From Quercus robur (lineage: Eukaryota > Streptophyta > Magnoliopsida > Fagales > Fagaceae), in contig NC_065536.1 in the NCBI RefSeq assembly GCF_932294415.1, positions 5,714,974 through 5,778,973 of the forward strand: a stretch of DNA of 64,000 nt. Direction: 5' to 3'. A model generated the notes under the pieces. It saw nothing but the letters and a program-made list of their open reading frames with translations, had not been told where the DNA came from and made no database searches. Shown here piece after piece: positions 22,900 through 35,479 of the stretch; positions within the stretch are counted from its first letter, which is position 1; the number at the start of each line of letters is the position of its first letter. A program made the translations under genes and the position numbers.

Positions 22900-24200
22900 G
22901 ACCATGACCATAACCATAACCGTACATTTTTCTCCTTTTATATAAGAAAGGAATAATATAATAGTTCGGGTTTGAGGTAAGTCTAAACAGGTCTCCACAG
23001 TTCAGATGTTAATTGCCATGGCTATAGACAGTCACTTTCAAATACCCTCCTTGACCATTGGTTGCAATTGTCAATAACCCCAACAATTCTGAATTCCTCA
23101 CGAACTAGAGGAGCTGCCCCATCAGTGTACTTCCTTACAAATGAGATTACAGAGTAGTCTGGCTATTACTAAGACTGGGCCCAGGCCTTTTGGGTTTTGG
23201 AACAAATTTCCTTATCGATAGGAATCTGTGAGTGCATGACCTCAGGATAATTGCATAACAGGCTTTATGGGCCAGTCTAGTACTTGATATTTTCACAATT
23301 TGAGAATTGTGCTACACTTTGAATGGCAATGAGGATTGAGTAGGACCCTAATGATGTCTCTCATTTTTCCCCCCTTGCAGATGATAAAATAAATTGATAT
23401 TTTTTTTTTTTGTCTTTCCATATCTTTATAAAGGGCATAGAAAAAATGCAAGTGATTGATCCAAATTAGGATCCGCTGCAATATTGTGCAATAGTTAGAG
23501 ATACTGCACCATGCAGAGATTAGAGTACAATCTTTTCCTTTTAAAATTTAAAAAAAAGAAAAAAAAAGAAAAAGAAAAAGAAAAGAGCTTTGAAAAAAAA
23601 AATGACAAAAAGAAGATAAAGGTAAAGAAAACATGAAGGCCTCAACGGGAGATTTGGAAGTAGTGAACGTGGGCATATGGGGACTGCTCTAAATTGAAAC
23701 CGTTCAATTTATGTTTTTTTAAAAGAGATTAAATTCTGTAAAAATGTATAAAACTCATGCTTTAACTTTCCAATCTTAACATGTCATATTATCTTACTAC
23801 ATATTTAAGAATAAACACAATTAATTCTAATACCCCATATATAAATCCAACTAAATTGGGAGTTTATTCATATGTTATTAGATATGGTAGAATGTATTAA
23901 AATTTAAATAAGATGTTATTATGGCAATCTCTTATTAAAATTTAAATAAAATATAGATTTTACAATTCATCCTTACCAAATTCAAACTCTTTCTAAAATC
24001 AAGAATTTTGAAAATTTAGTAAATATGACTTATTTTTCCACATTAATTAATGTTATGTGTGAGGGAAATTGGGACAGATAAAAAGTCAAGCGCCAACAGT
24101 AAAATCCTATTATTAGTATATATTACTACTAAATATAGGATGCACATTGCGTTCCAATAAAATGACATTCAGAAAGCAAATGAAAAGGGAAAAAGGCATC
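22900..24200. other. intergenic, nothing recognised
   Basis: AT-rich DNA with A/G-rich runs (23550-23630). No supported gene, RNA or element ends found. Confidence 0.5.
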
Positions 24201-24538
24201 TTGCCATGACTTCCAACTACAAGCAGAAAAAACTGCTGAAACATAGCTTATCATTACGGAATCTTCGTTTTTACTTACAAATTCAAGCTGTTAGCAATCA
24301 AACTATCACAAACATATCTAGTAGATACCATGTTTGTCCTCTGTCAGTCAGTCCAACAGTCGAGCACAAACAGAACTGCCACAAACTTTCAACAATCTCC
24401 AAAACACCTACTCTCTGTATTTCTACCTCATTTCTTACACACATCTATAACGACAATTTCCGATGAGGAAAACCAAGCATGCTCACACTGCCAGAGAAAA
24501 AAAAAATATCAATATTTACTATTTTACCAGACAAATTA

Positions 24539-26929
24539 CTATGAGATCACTGTGGGTATGCCCGCCCTTTTTCCTTCCATGGCATCTTTCTTCTTCCGAC
24601 AATTAGCACAAAGGAAGGGGCCTTCCCATGGTTTCGATGCTGGAGAGAAGAAAGGCCCTGAATTTACTGATAATCCATCAGCGGGGGCTTGATCAACTTG
24701 GCAGACTGCACACCGGAAAAGCCCAGAATTTGTGTTTGCAGGAAAATCCTTACCCAGCCTGCATTTTCATGCAGAAGAAGATGAACTAAGAACTACAACC
24801 AGAATAAGAAAACTGAAGAACCCCCTAATTAACTCTTTAAAACAAGATACCACATCATTAAAGTAGGAGATAGAATAATCAGGCAGAAATAATTTGGCCT
24901 AGATTTGGCAAACAATGTCTATTAAGTAATGTGTTAAATGCACATTATGGGAGAAAATTTGCACGTGGCCATCTAGTCAACAAATTTTTATTATCACGGG
25001 GATATACTTGTGGGATCCACCCCTCTGCAAGTGGGATGTTATATATCCTGGTGATACCCGATTCAAAGAAAACTAATATTTGGAACGGGAGCAGCCAATA
25101 TCCTTCTCTATGAACTATTTCATAATAGCGAAATTTATAACAATGATGGTAACATAGCCAAATAATGTTAGGCAAGGGCCACTAAAAATTGTACCTTTCT
25201 GCAAGCATTGCAGAACCCTCTTCAAACAACTCCTCCACAACCCCCACAGAAGAAAGCTTATTTGTTGATTTGTTCGTAAAACTCTGAGATTTCTTCCCAA
25301 AGAGTAGAGAACGGAGCATATTCTGTTTCTTCCTTGGTGTTGGTGGTAAAACAGGCTGGTCACAGGGGATGATATCAACAACAAGGCAGGTTGTATCATC
25401 CTTCAGGCCCCTTGACCTTAGAGCTTCCTAAGAAATGGAACAAACAAGTGTTAAGCCACACAGGTAAAACTTAAGTATCATCTTGGACTTAAAAGAAGAA
25501 TCCCATTCTAGACATCACCTTCACAACCAGCTTTGCAGCAAGCTCTGCAGGTAAACCCCGACAAGACTTGGCAGCCATATCAGAAGATAAAGCATCCCAG
25601 ATACCATCAGAAGCAATTATAAGTCTTCCTCCAGCATTTGAAATCTAAACAACAAGAATGAGGTTTCTCAACTTCATTAAACATGAACAAAATTCAAACA
25701 AAACCATCATCAATAAGACAACAAACTCACCTTCACTTGCTTAACATGTGGTATTGGTACAATGAATTCTCCAACATCTGTGTCACCAATAGACCTAGAA
25801 AGGCATAATCCACCAGGCCAGCATCGAAGGGGGCCAACCTATGAACCATATACAGATGGGAACCAATAAGATAGTAGAAATGGTACATAATGCATGGAAG
25901 CTTCTAGCTTCTTAGTAGCATAGTGAACAAAAATAATCAAAGTAAACCTCATTTCCCCCATATACATTGAGTCTTCCTACTTCACCCCCACTAGCAGTGA
26001 CACGCTCTCTCTCCTCTACATTCTCCTCCAGCCTGTGATCAACGGTCAAGAGAGAAACCACACCCCCCTGGGTGTCCAATATGCATCGTGAATCCCCCAC
26101 AGATGCAACAGTTATAGTCCAATCATCAATCACAACAAATGTCACTGTTGTCCCAGAAGTCTCTCCTGTCATTAACAACCAAATGTAAAATATAAGTACA
26201 CAAAAGAAAATGCCTAAAACGAAGAACATATAAACATAACAACAAACTCCCCGGTGCTCACCTTTCTGCTGAAATTCTATGTCAGTTTTCACAAAACCTG
26301 CAACTAATGCCCGAGGAAGGGCTTGAAGCCACTCTTCCCTACTGCTTTCTTGAGGAATCGCACTCAAAACATTATCCAGTAAGTTCTCCTTTGCAAAGAT
26401 AGCAGCTGATATACCATTATGTCCATCAAAAATCTGCCAAGAAGAATCCAGTGCGTATTATATCCATTAGGGGATTATATTGACGCTCCATTTGGTCGCT
26501 GAGAAAAGGATGGAAAAGATAAGAAACCAGACTTTCGAATGATAAACTTCCCACAGTTGAGACCACTGAAAACCAAGACTTCTATTCAACAGCACCTAAT
26601 TCAGCTTCTAAGTTGGCTTTAAATGTTTTTTTTTTTTTTTTCTCAGCAACCAAATGAAGGGTATTTAATTATTTCGCAAAGCAGTTGATGAGTTAGTATA
26701 TATGGGAAGGAAATAATACCGCAAAAACAGAAAATGATGTCGACGGATTTCCTGGCACCCGCAAGCAATCGGGTTTTATCAGGAAATAATCCTCCCCTTT
26801 CTTTGCCAAAGCAGCCTGTCCATACTTCAAGAAAGGCTTCTCAAGCTTCTCGTTCCTAAGCTCTCGACCAATCAGAGTCCCAAGCGGAACAAGAGGAGAC
26901 CTCATCCTTGACACTTCCGCCCGGCTCAT
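24539..26929 (-). CDS. PP2C-type Ser/Thr protein phosphatase, 7 exons, 428 aa
   Basis: Exons (minus strand): 26929-26720, 26433-26262, 26165-25948, 25838-25731, 25644-25519, 25427-25195, 24758-24539. All introns are GT-AG; the sum is 1287 bp. Visible PP2C motifs: GEDY (45-48), FDGHNG (72-77, metal-binding Asp and Gly), GTTVT (132-136), SVGDSR (149-154), LSRSIGD in exon 4, ASDGIWD (247-253) and KDDTT (287-291). The family removes phosphate from Ser/Thr in a Mg/Mn-dependent reaction. The tail after the catalytic domain has VVEELFEEGSAMLAER, then CxxC (372, 375), a K-P-W-E-G-P-F-L core and CxxC (406, 409), a possible zinc-binding knuckle. Exon 7 is easy to miss: reading through the exon 6 donor gives a false early stop. 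As I recall it, this layout matches the Arabidopsis At1g47380/At1g09160/At1g68410 group, also near 428 aa. Broken copies of exons 6-7 lie at 2.5, 14.6 and 16.9 kb. Confidence 0.93.
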
Positions 26930-26960
26930 CTTACTCTCATCTTAATCTAAATTTCAACAT
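26926..26960 (-). promoter_or_regulatory. two short uORFs chained to the PP2C start codon
   Basis: Directly before the main ATG (26929-26927), ATGAGAGTAAGATGA encodes a 4-codon uORF whose TGA overlaps the main ATG as ATGA. A second uORF (7 codons, 26960-26937) ends in a TGA overlapping the ATG of the first. If this stretch is in the mature leader, such overlaps could allow termination-reinitiation. Leader splicing is not resolved, so inclusion in the mRNA is inferred. Confidence 0.5.
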
Positions 26961-28001
26961 TTCCAAGAACCAAATGCCAAAACCTTAAATAACCCAAAAT
27001 AACCATTTAGATTCTCTTTATAATACTTCTACACTTAGATCATAAACACATAAAAATAAAATAAAATAAAAAACTAAAAACTAAAAAAACCTTGCACATA
27101 CAAAGCCTAATCACCCAAAGCAACCATTTACATTCTCTAACAACTTCACCACTTCAATCATAAACACCTTAAAGAAAAACAAAAATTGCACATGCAATGC
27201 AATCCTATGAATATTTCAAAAACTAAAACTTCCACACATCCCATAGTTATACTACCATATTCTTCATTACCCATCAAATAAACTTAAACCAATTAATCAA
27301 AATTGCCCCAACATAATTTCAAAATCCCAACCAAAATCACCCAAATTACCACTTCACTAATCAGCAAAACACATTACATTTCAGAGTAAAAAACAGAGAC
27401 CCAAAAACCCCAAATTACTCAAAACCAAGAATCACTAAAAGCTACCAAAGTCAATGACATTTCCAACCTCCACTCCCAAAATACAAACCAATCACACTTT
27501 CAAACCCACAACCCAAAACCCAATTTTCTTTTACCAAAAAAAACCCACCATCTGATCTGAATTTTTTTGCACACACATGCATAAACAGTAGAGCTAATGC
27601 AAATCAAATAATCAGTAAAATCTGCAAATAAATAAACAAATAATACCACAATGTGCAAAAATAAAAAAGATTAAAACTTTTTATAATTAGCATAAATCTA
27701 TAGCTAGATTTAGACCAAAACTGAAATAAAAAATAGTTTTTTTTTTTAGGGAAAAATAGTAAAAAACGCACCGTTTAGGAGTAGATCGAAGAGAGAGAAA
27801 GGCACATTGAAGAAAGAGAGGTTTTGAAGCAAAAAAGAAAAAAATCTACAATCTACAAGAAGACCTGCATTTGTGTGTTTTTTGAAACAACTTCTTCGAT
27901 CAAGAATGCCCTCTTCAAAAACCCTAAAAAGTTAGAGAGAGAAAGTTAGAGAGAGAGAGAGAGGTATCTGTGTGATTTGATTGGGAGAGAAATCTAGAGC
28001 T

Positions 28002-28037
<36 letters not shown>

Positions 28038-28130
28038 TGTATTTGTTTGTGTAGTGGCCTGTAGTGTGTGTGTGTGTGTGTGTGTTTTTTTTAGAGAGAG
28101 AAAACGCGGAAAAGGCGTGATTTTTGTGAG
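26930..28130 (-). promoter_or_regulatory. PP2C 5' leader and promoter region
   Basis: Upstream of the PP2C start is a pyrimidine-rich leader when read on the minus strand, with CT microsatellites (27935-28035) and a CA run (28066-28083). A possible leader exon ends at a GT site near 27867 (AATGCAG|GTCTTC). A 5'-UTR intron is therefore likely. No TATA box was assigned. Confidence 0.45.
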
Positions 28131-29807
28131 GGTGGTGGGGCAAAGACTTCATTGATAATGACGTTTCCTGTCATTATTCCAACTCCTTCTTTGCGAAATT
28201 AGTGTGAAATTACGGAAATCTCCTTGGGTTTTGTGTGCTTTGGTTTTTGGTTTTGACTTTTGACTTTTTCTTTTTTTAAAAAAATTGTGACTTTTGTTTA
28301 AAAAATTATTATTATTAAATTATCTTTCTATTTTGAAATTAGTATATTGAATTATGATAAATCAATTTTGAAATAAGTTGATCAATGATTTAAATTGAAA
28401 GCATATCTATTTATTTTAAAATGAGTGAATTGAATTATGTAATATTATTAATAATTTAAATAGATAAAAAAATAATAATGATATACAATGTTTCTTTAAA
28501 AGTTGATGAATTTAAAAATGTAATTCATTCATTTATTTTTAAACGGATGTAAGAATTTTATGATAAAGTTAGCTGTATATTAGACAATCACGATATTATT
28601 CTATTTTGTTGCTTAAGTTGTGTGTTAGTGTGTGTGTGTTTTTGTGGATGATAAAATAGTAGAGTTGTGTGTTTTTATGATATTAGTAGTGGTCGTGTGT
28701 TAATTTGTTTTAGAAGTTTATCAAATCAAGGTTTGATCATGGAATTTCATTTTGGTTTTTAGATTTTTTTTTTAATTAAAGGTTTACATCTTTTTGTGTA
28801 CGATATCCTTTCGTTAAATAAAGAGCTATCATCCTAGTTTTGTATTGTTTGATTTGATATTATTGAGTTATTTTATTGAATTAGGATATGATTGTAAGTA
28901 ACTTGCTAGAATTTCAATTCCATTTACATTATATTAATTAAAGACCTTTTAGGTGTGATTTTCCTTTCGTTAAATAAAGAGGTAGAATAATTGGTTATAA
29001 TTTAATCTTATCATCCTAATTTTTGTATTGTTTCAAAAAAAAAAAAAAAAAAAAAAAAAAGATGTTTTGTGTGTAATCTCATGCAATCCAACTCATTCTT
29101 TGTTTAAATAAGAATTGCGAATTTGATTTTATATTAGTCACAATCCAATGATGTTACATATAACGTGCCTCTCACGATCTAGAACAGTTTTACATGATGA
29201 AAACCATGGCCCATCTGAAATTGAGGTTTCATCTAATGTCAAAACTCTAGAATTCCAACTCCCTGAATCTATGATTATGATTGATAATTATGGGTTGGTA
29301 AAGTGGGTTTTGATTTTTTTTTTTTTTCATACATTTTTGTAATATAAAGTATCTATCTTTGGGGTTCAGTCTAGAAAGGTAATTTTGTTGGGATATTGAC
29401 TTATAAAAGAAATCTAATATGGTCCTCCACAGAGGATAAATAATCCCTCCATCTATATTCAATATTACACAGACAGTGCTGTGTCTTGGTTGGCAAAAAT
29501 TAGATGGATTAAGACAGCATGTAGTTTTGGTGGATCAGGACAAAATATATTGGTAATCTACCTAGACTATGTAAGCCAACTATGTATGTGCTTGTCTTTT
29601 TAATTTATTTTTTTAATCTTAATTCGAGAGAGAGAGAGAGGTGACAAATGGAGCAAATGAACCATGCAACCAGACCAATTTTGACATGTTCTCTGTTTTA
29701 TTTCTGTGTCTTTCTCTGAAACTATTCTGCATCTTAAGTCTCAACATATTTGAGAACTTTTAATCAAAAAAAGAATAATAAAAAAAAAACATATTTGAGT
29801 ACTTGGT

Positions 29808-29840
<33 letters not shown>
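28130..29840. other. AT-rich intergenic DNA
   Basis: No gene or element ends recognised. Poly-A runs lie at 29035-29060 and 29813-29839. Confidence 0.5.
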
Positions 29841-29841
<1 letters not shown>

Positions 29842-30560
29842 CCACTAACAGTTCAGATGCAAAATTCATTTGGGTCAACTTCAATTTCATCATCATCAGG
29901 GTATATTTCTATTGAAAACTGAAAAGGGAACCCCCAAAAAAAAAGAAGCTAATTTGAGTCTGCATCTCAAGTCTCATCAAACTCAAATAATTTTTTTTTC
30001 TTCTTTCTTTCTTTTGAAACAAAAATCACTGATTAAATTTGTGCAACATGTATCATTTTAGGCATAATAAGTCAGCTCACTAAAATTTCAGTTGCAAAAT
30101 AAATTTGGGTCAACTTTAATATCATCATAATGGGGTATATTTCTATGCGAAAAAAGAGATTTAAAAAAAGATTAATATATGTGTAACATGTATTAATTTA
30201 GGCATCATAAGTAATCCCACTAAAAGTTCGGACGCAAAATTCATTTGGGTCAACTTCAATTTCATCATCATCAGGGCATATTTCTATTGAAAACTGAAAA
30301 GGGAACCCAAATAAAAAAAAAAAGGCTAATTTGAGTCTGCATCTCAAGTCTCAACAAACTCAAAAAAAAAAAAAAAAATTCTTCTTTCTTTCTTTTGAAA
30401 CAAAAATCACTGATTAAATTTGTGCAGCATGTATTATTTTAGGCATTAATAAATTATAGGTCAGCTCACTAAAAGTTCAGTTGCAAAATTAATTTGGGTC
30501 AACTTTAATATCATCATAATGGGATATGGTTCTATGGGAAAAAAGAGGGAGACTTAAAAA
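29841..30560. repeat. degenerate tandem repeat, two-by-two structure
   Basis: A unit beginning CCCACTAAMAGTTCRGAYGC recurs at 29841 and 30216 (375-bp offset). Within each unit a diverged half starting CTCACTAAAAKTTCAGTTGC occurs (30076 and about 30464). All four share TTTGGGTCAACTT and TCATCATMATSRGG motifs, so an older duplication was followed by a younger one. Confidence 0.75.
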
Positions 30561-31168
30561 GAAAAGAAATGATGGAGAATCCACATTAGTTTGATTATAA
30601 CTTACATGGAAAAAGCATGTACTGCAATTTGTATACTGTCTTATTGAACAAATTGAGAATTCATCATGAAGTCAAAACAAGTAGTGGCAACAATATTGTA
30701 TTTTTATGTTTTTGCTTGTCTTTAGTATTTAATGAATGGTTTGCAATGATTACACAACAACTGCAACTTGCAAACTTTAAACTCCAGTTCTTGCTTATAC
30801 GTAGCACCATAAATATATAATGACACTTTTTAGAAATAGTTTTAAATCTTTTTATTTTTCTCAATTTTCTTTCACTCCCTAGGCAAATCCTATTTGATTC
30901 AAGTCACAACTCATAATGAATTACTATAATGGGATATTACATTTTATTGATCATTGTTTAAATTTTATTTTGTTTGCATTTAAAATTAATATATATATAT
31001 ATATATATAAATAAAGTTTATCAATCAAATATTAAATTATATTGGAATAATATGAAATTTATCATACATAAAAACAATGAAATTGTGTAATTCTGTGGTA
31101 TAACTTGATGTTATGCCTCTCTCTCTCTCTCTATAGAAATATTTTTCAATATATATAATACATACTTT

Positions 31169-31344
31169 TTTTTTTGGCTGAATAATAAAAAAAAGAGTTT
31201 CTAATGTAGACTCATCAATCCCACGATACATGACGACAATTAGTAATACCAAATGTACCACACGATTCTTGCTAAAATTATTGCTCGAATCACTCCTTTC
31301 TAAGTGCTGGGATAAAAACTCCTACCATTAAACCACAACCGTGT
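31169..31344 (-). mobile_element. tRNA-derived SINE, same family as 57059
   Basis: Read on the minus strand it starts ACACGGTTGTGGTTTAATGG, has a B-box-like GATTCGAGCAA and a GTGTGGTACATTTGGTATTA segment, and continues to GATGAGTCTAC. All parts match the SINE at 57059-57218 closely. Beyond GATGAGTCTAC the tail is altered, so the 3' end and the target duplication (possibly ATATTTTTCAA) are uncertain. Confidence 0.7.
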
Positions 31345-32014
31345 AGATATTTTTCAAATTCTTCTCAAATTTTCCATTTCTTTTTTCTCTTTTTTTTTTT
31401 TTTTTAACTTTAGTTTTTTTTAGGAGGGCAAGACTTATTAAGAGTTGTGGATATTCTCAAATAAAAGCTTTTGCTGACGTGGCCATGTGTATATTGGGAC
31501 CCACTTACCATTTTAGCCACTCATTTTGAAAGGGTCCGGATCCAACTGGAAAGGTAGTAGTTTGATGCCTCCACAAGTGGATGTTGTTTGCAAAACTTGC
31601 TAAAATCATCAACAGGTGTAGCTAACAATGCGTACTTTCTATGCCCATAATTGACACTTGTCCAAGAAGCAACCTAAAAGGCCTCAGCTCTCAAACTTGT
31701 GCTTACTGATGAGATATTCTTTATGATCTTTTGAGCTTTTACTTGTCCCCATATATTGATATATATATATATATATATATACCATAACAACAACTTTAGA
31801 GGCAACAAATCTTGCTTCTAACATGCTCTTAACATGAACTTCTTCTTTAATTTTTTTATTGATCAACTCAGTTTAACTCAATTAAGCTTTAATCTCAAGT
31901 TTTTCTTTAAATAATCCAACCTCTTTAATCTTTGTATACTACTAACTTTTGCAACATGCACCTAAAGTGTTATTTGATATTCATAACACTTATAAGATCC
32001 CCGATCTACATTAA

Positions 32015-32219
32015 AGGTTGGTTTGGATTGGCATCTGTGTTGCAAACATCTGCATTTCAGCCCCTTTTTTTTTTGTACTAACCTAGAGCCTCTTGGACAT
32101 GAACAGTGCAGAAAAGCAAGTGAACAATAATTTTCTTAGAAACAATAATCTAAAATTTTTTTTTTTAATTGTTTTCAGTTTTCAGTTTTCAACAAAATAA
32201 ATTGTATCCAAATACACAC
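32015..32219. mobile_element. Harbinger-like MITE, target duplication TAA
   Basis: Starts AGGTTGGTTTGGATTGG and ends GTATCCAAATACACAC, between TAA and TAA (32012-32014, 32220-32222). The interior TTTTCAGTTTTCAGTTTTC tract matches the element at 22195. Confidence 0.65.
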
Positions 32220-32713
32220 TAAAGTTCTTACAAGCTACAAAGGGAAAAAGTGCCATTTGAATTAATGCTCACCAGCAATAATATGCATTAAAATTGGTTA
32301 CAATTAAGCACAGGCCAATTGAAGTCTCATGGGATGGTTTTCAACATGATAAAATTGTGCCCTATTCATTACTTGGAACTCTTAATTGTATGATATATTG
32401 CTTTGCTTGGAGCTAGATGTCACATTATTTGTGAACTTTCAGAGGTGACTTAGCTAGTTTTCCTTCTGTGACGTGGCTAGAATTTTTATGGGCTCAAAAT
32501 GGCCCATCATTATTGTTCTGGCAAGTGATTGTCTGCGTGCATGTAGAGCTGCACTGAAAGGAAGGAACTGAGTAAGTGTTTGCTATTAGAGATGGAGTGA
32601 TACTAGAAACTACGAAATTTACCATGTGAATACTTAACAAATTGACGAGTTATTGAAGTGGCACAATTATATCTATTATTATGTCAATTTGTAAACTTTT
32701 TATAGTAAAATTA

Positions 32714-32914
32714 GTGTGCATTTGGGAAGAGATTAAAAATGAAAATTATTTCACTATTTAGCTTATTTTTGCTACTATTTATGGGTTTCACTACACTTTT
32801 TGGCATTATTTATAAACTTCACTGTACTATTTCAACTAATTTTTACCTTTATTTACAATACTTTCAACAATAATTTTTCAATTTCAACAAAATAAGTGGT
32901 ATCTAAACACACCC
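32714..32914. mobile_element. Harbinger-like MITE, target duplication TTA
   Basis: Starts GTGTGCATTTGGGAAG and ends GGTATCTAAACACACCC, flanked by TTA (32711-32713, 32915-32917). Short, AT-rich, non-coding. Confidence 0.7.
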
Positions 32915-33924
32915 TTAGTAGTAGTTTCCATAAAAATTATTCAAAAATGGCACATCATCTGTCAAGCAACAACTTCGAGAATTTTAGAATAAACCAATTA
33001 ACGTAGGGAACATGACCAACATTGTCTCGGATATTTTTCATAGTTGTAATCTCACTAAAATTTCATTTTTGAATTTTGGATTTCATGTTAGATTTCACTT
33101 TTAATGTTTGAATTTTAACTTAATTTTGTTGAGGATTTTTGCTGCAACTAAGATTAGGATGGCTACTTCATTTGTGCATATCAGCTGAGCATATCAATAG
33201 AAGGAATTGTGTTATTTGACCTTCATCTTCTTTTTTATTAGTTTGTTTGGACATAATGAGTCTTTTCACATGTTAAAGAAATATTAGCCTCTAAGTACAT
33301 GCTCATGTGTATGCTCGGAAGCTCTTCTATTTTTTTTTGTTAAGATTAATAATTTTCAACCTTTAAACTCATCACATATATATAAAGTGAATACACAAAT
33401 AAGTAAATTGCAAGAATATGCTAAAAAGAAGACTGGAAAATTCTCCAAGAAAGAATTTCTGAGAAATAATCATAACATTTGAGGTAGCCACCCACAAAAA
33501 TTTTTGGATCTCATTACATTTCTTTTTTTCTCTGATTGATATAATCTACCACGCTTTCTTCTCGTAATGCACCTTCCTTCTCTTTGTCAAAAGTTTGTGG
33601 TGGTTAACATTAAACATTATCACAATATCTTGTTGTAATTTTTATAGCAAATGATTGTGGGAAGTTTTGAAAATAACACTTATATTATAATTGGTATGTA
33701 GTGTTTTTTTTTTTTTTTTTGAAAATTTATTTAACATTGAAAAAGTATGTGGGTAAGAAATGCAAGTGAGTGGGATCTTAAAATGTAACACAATTTTACA
33801 TATTTATCCTAAGTGAGTAGGAATATAGGATAAATATAGATAGATAAATAAGCAGTAAAAAAAACATGAAAACGATTTTTTTTTTTTTTTTGGGAAAGAC
33901 GTAAACATGCGTTTTTAACATGTT

Positions 33925-33957
<33 letters not shown>

Positions 33958-34368
33958 TATCCTTATTCTTATCCTATATTTCTATGTAGTTTTATTTTTC
34001 CATGTAGTTAAAAGAATATCCAGTTTTTGGCAAAGAAACAAGGTGAAAAAATAAATTGTTTTTTATTTATTTTAAAATTTACTTAAAATTTAGAAGATTT
34101 TAAATTAGTAATTTTAGTATTTTACTTATCTAACCTTATTATTTAAACATTTTAAATGGTTGGATTTGAGGGTACTTTAATGGGGATGGATGAGAATCGT
34201 AGGGGAATGTATGGAAATTGCAGGGAAATTAACTTAATTCAAAGTAGTCACCTAGAAATATTAAGAGTGAGAGGAAATTCACTAAGTAATCAATTGGTTT
34301 ATTCTTCAATATGAATGGAAATGTGATTATAAGTAGGTATTTATAGAAACATAAAACTATTTTATTGG

Positions 34369-35193
34369 CAATGGTGGCTCTAGAAATTTTTTCTAAAGTC
34401 GTCATTATGAAACTTAAATTATACAAAATATAATAAAAATAGAATTTCATATATTGACCAAAAAAAAAAACACGCAAATACATAAGATCTTACAATTTTC
34501 TTTTACAAATTTTCTTATTTTGAAATTGTTGCACAATAATCTTATTATCAATACTATAAATTAGATCTCTTTCAAAATTTTAGTTCAATAAAAATTTTCT
34601 TAGGCTTTTCCTTTTTGTTTGTAAAGGGAACCAAAGTTTGGCTAAAAACTTAGTTGTAGTTTAAGGCTACAACTCTCACTAAAAAAAATTAACATAGTTA
34701 CATATTTTGAAAATTTAACGGTTGAATTGTATTTTCTTTATGTTCTTTAAACACATGCCAAATTTAATGTCAATTGGATGTTATTTACTATTCGATCCAT
34801 AAAATTATTTTTTATGTATAATTTTATACTAAAAACACTTAAAATTTAAACATTTGATTGATGAAATAGCTGTTGATATTTGATTTTATTGATATTTTGC
34901 AAGCATAGATGATATAATAAGAAAATGTAATCCAACGGTGGATTTTATTTGTCAAAATTCACGTTCAATAAAAAAATATTAAGTAAAGTTTTAGTTTAAT
35001 CTACAACAAAGTTTGTTGCTAAACTTTGTCCAAAGTTTATTAATGGTGGTCCTAGAAAACTTTAGGTGGTCACAAATATTTTTTTAAAGGTAAAAAGTCA
35101 TAAAATTTTAAAATTTATATATAATAATTATTATTTTTTTCTAGGTCAAGGTGTTCCTGTGACTACCCTAACATCAATGTAGAGCCGCCCCTA
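34369..35193. mobile_element. hAT-like non-autonomous element
   Basis: Termini CAATGGTGGCTCTAG and GTAGAGCCGCCCCTA are imperfect inverted repeats. Flanks TTTATTGG (34361-34368) and TTTATTGT (35194-35201) match at 7 of 8 positions. The 825-bp interior is AT-rich with no long frame. A fragment of the same family lies at 7524. Confidence 0.6.
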
Positions 35194-35268
35194 TTTATTG
35201 TCTCACATGGTCTTATCCTAATGGTTATATTATTCTCTATGTGTATTAATAATTCCAATATGTATTAA

Positions 35269-35479
35269 GTGTCTGTTTGAAATTTGTTTATTTTACTAAA
35301 ACTGAAATTTTTTTGTTAAAAGTACTTTAGATAAAGGTAAAAGTTAGCTGAAATAGTGCAGTGGATTAATTTTGATGCTATGAATAGTATTAAAAAGTGC
35401 AGTGAGACCCATGAATAGTAGCAAAAATAAGCTAAATAGTAAAATAAGTTGGCAAAAATAATTTTTGTCAAGTGCACAC
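35269..35479. mobile_element. Harbinger-like MITE, target duplication TAA
   Basis: Starts GTGTCTGTTTGAAATTTG and ends GTCAAGTGCACAC, between TAA repeats (35266-35268, 35480-35482). Its right half was copied by the tandem duplication that follows. Confidence 0.6.

Noticed and set aside
25115..25399. Minus-strand frame ending soon after exon 6 of PP2C
   Set aside because: It is exon 6 read through its splice donor into the intron; the true protein continues in exon 7.
29035..29060. Poly-A run as evidence of a processed gene
   Set aside because: No upstream coding sequence or target duplication was found; simple homopolymers are common here.
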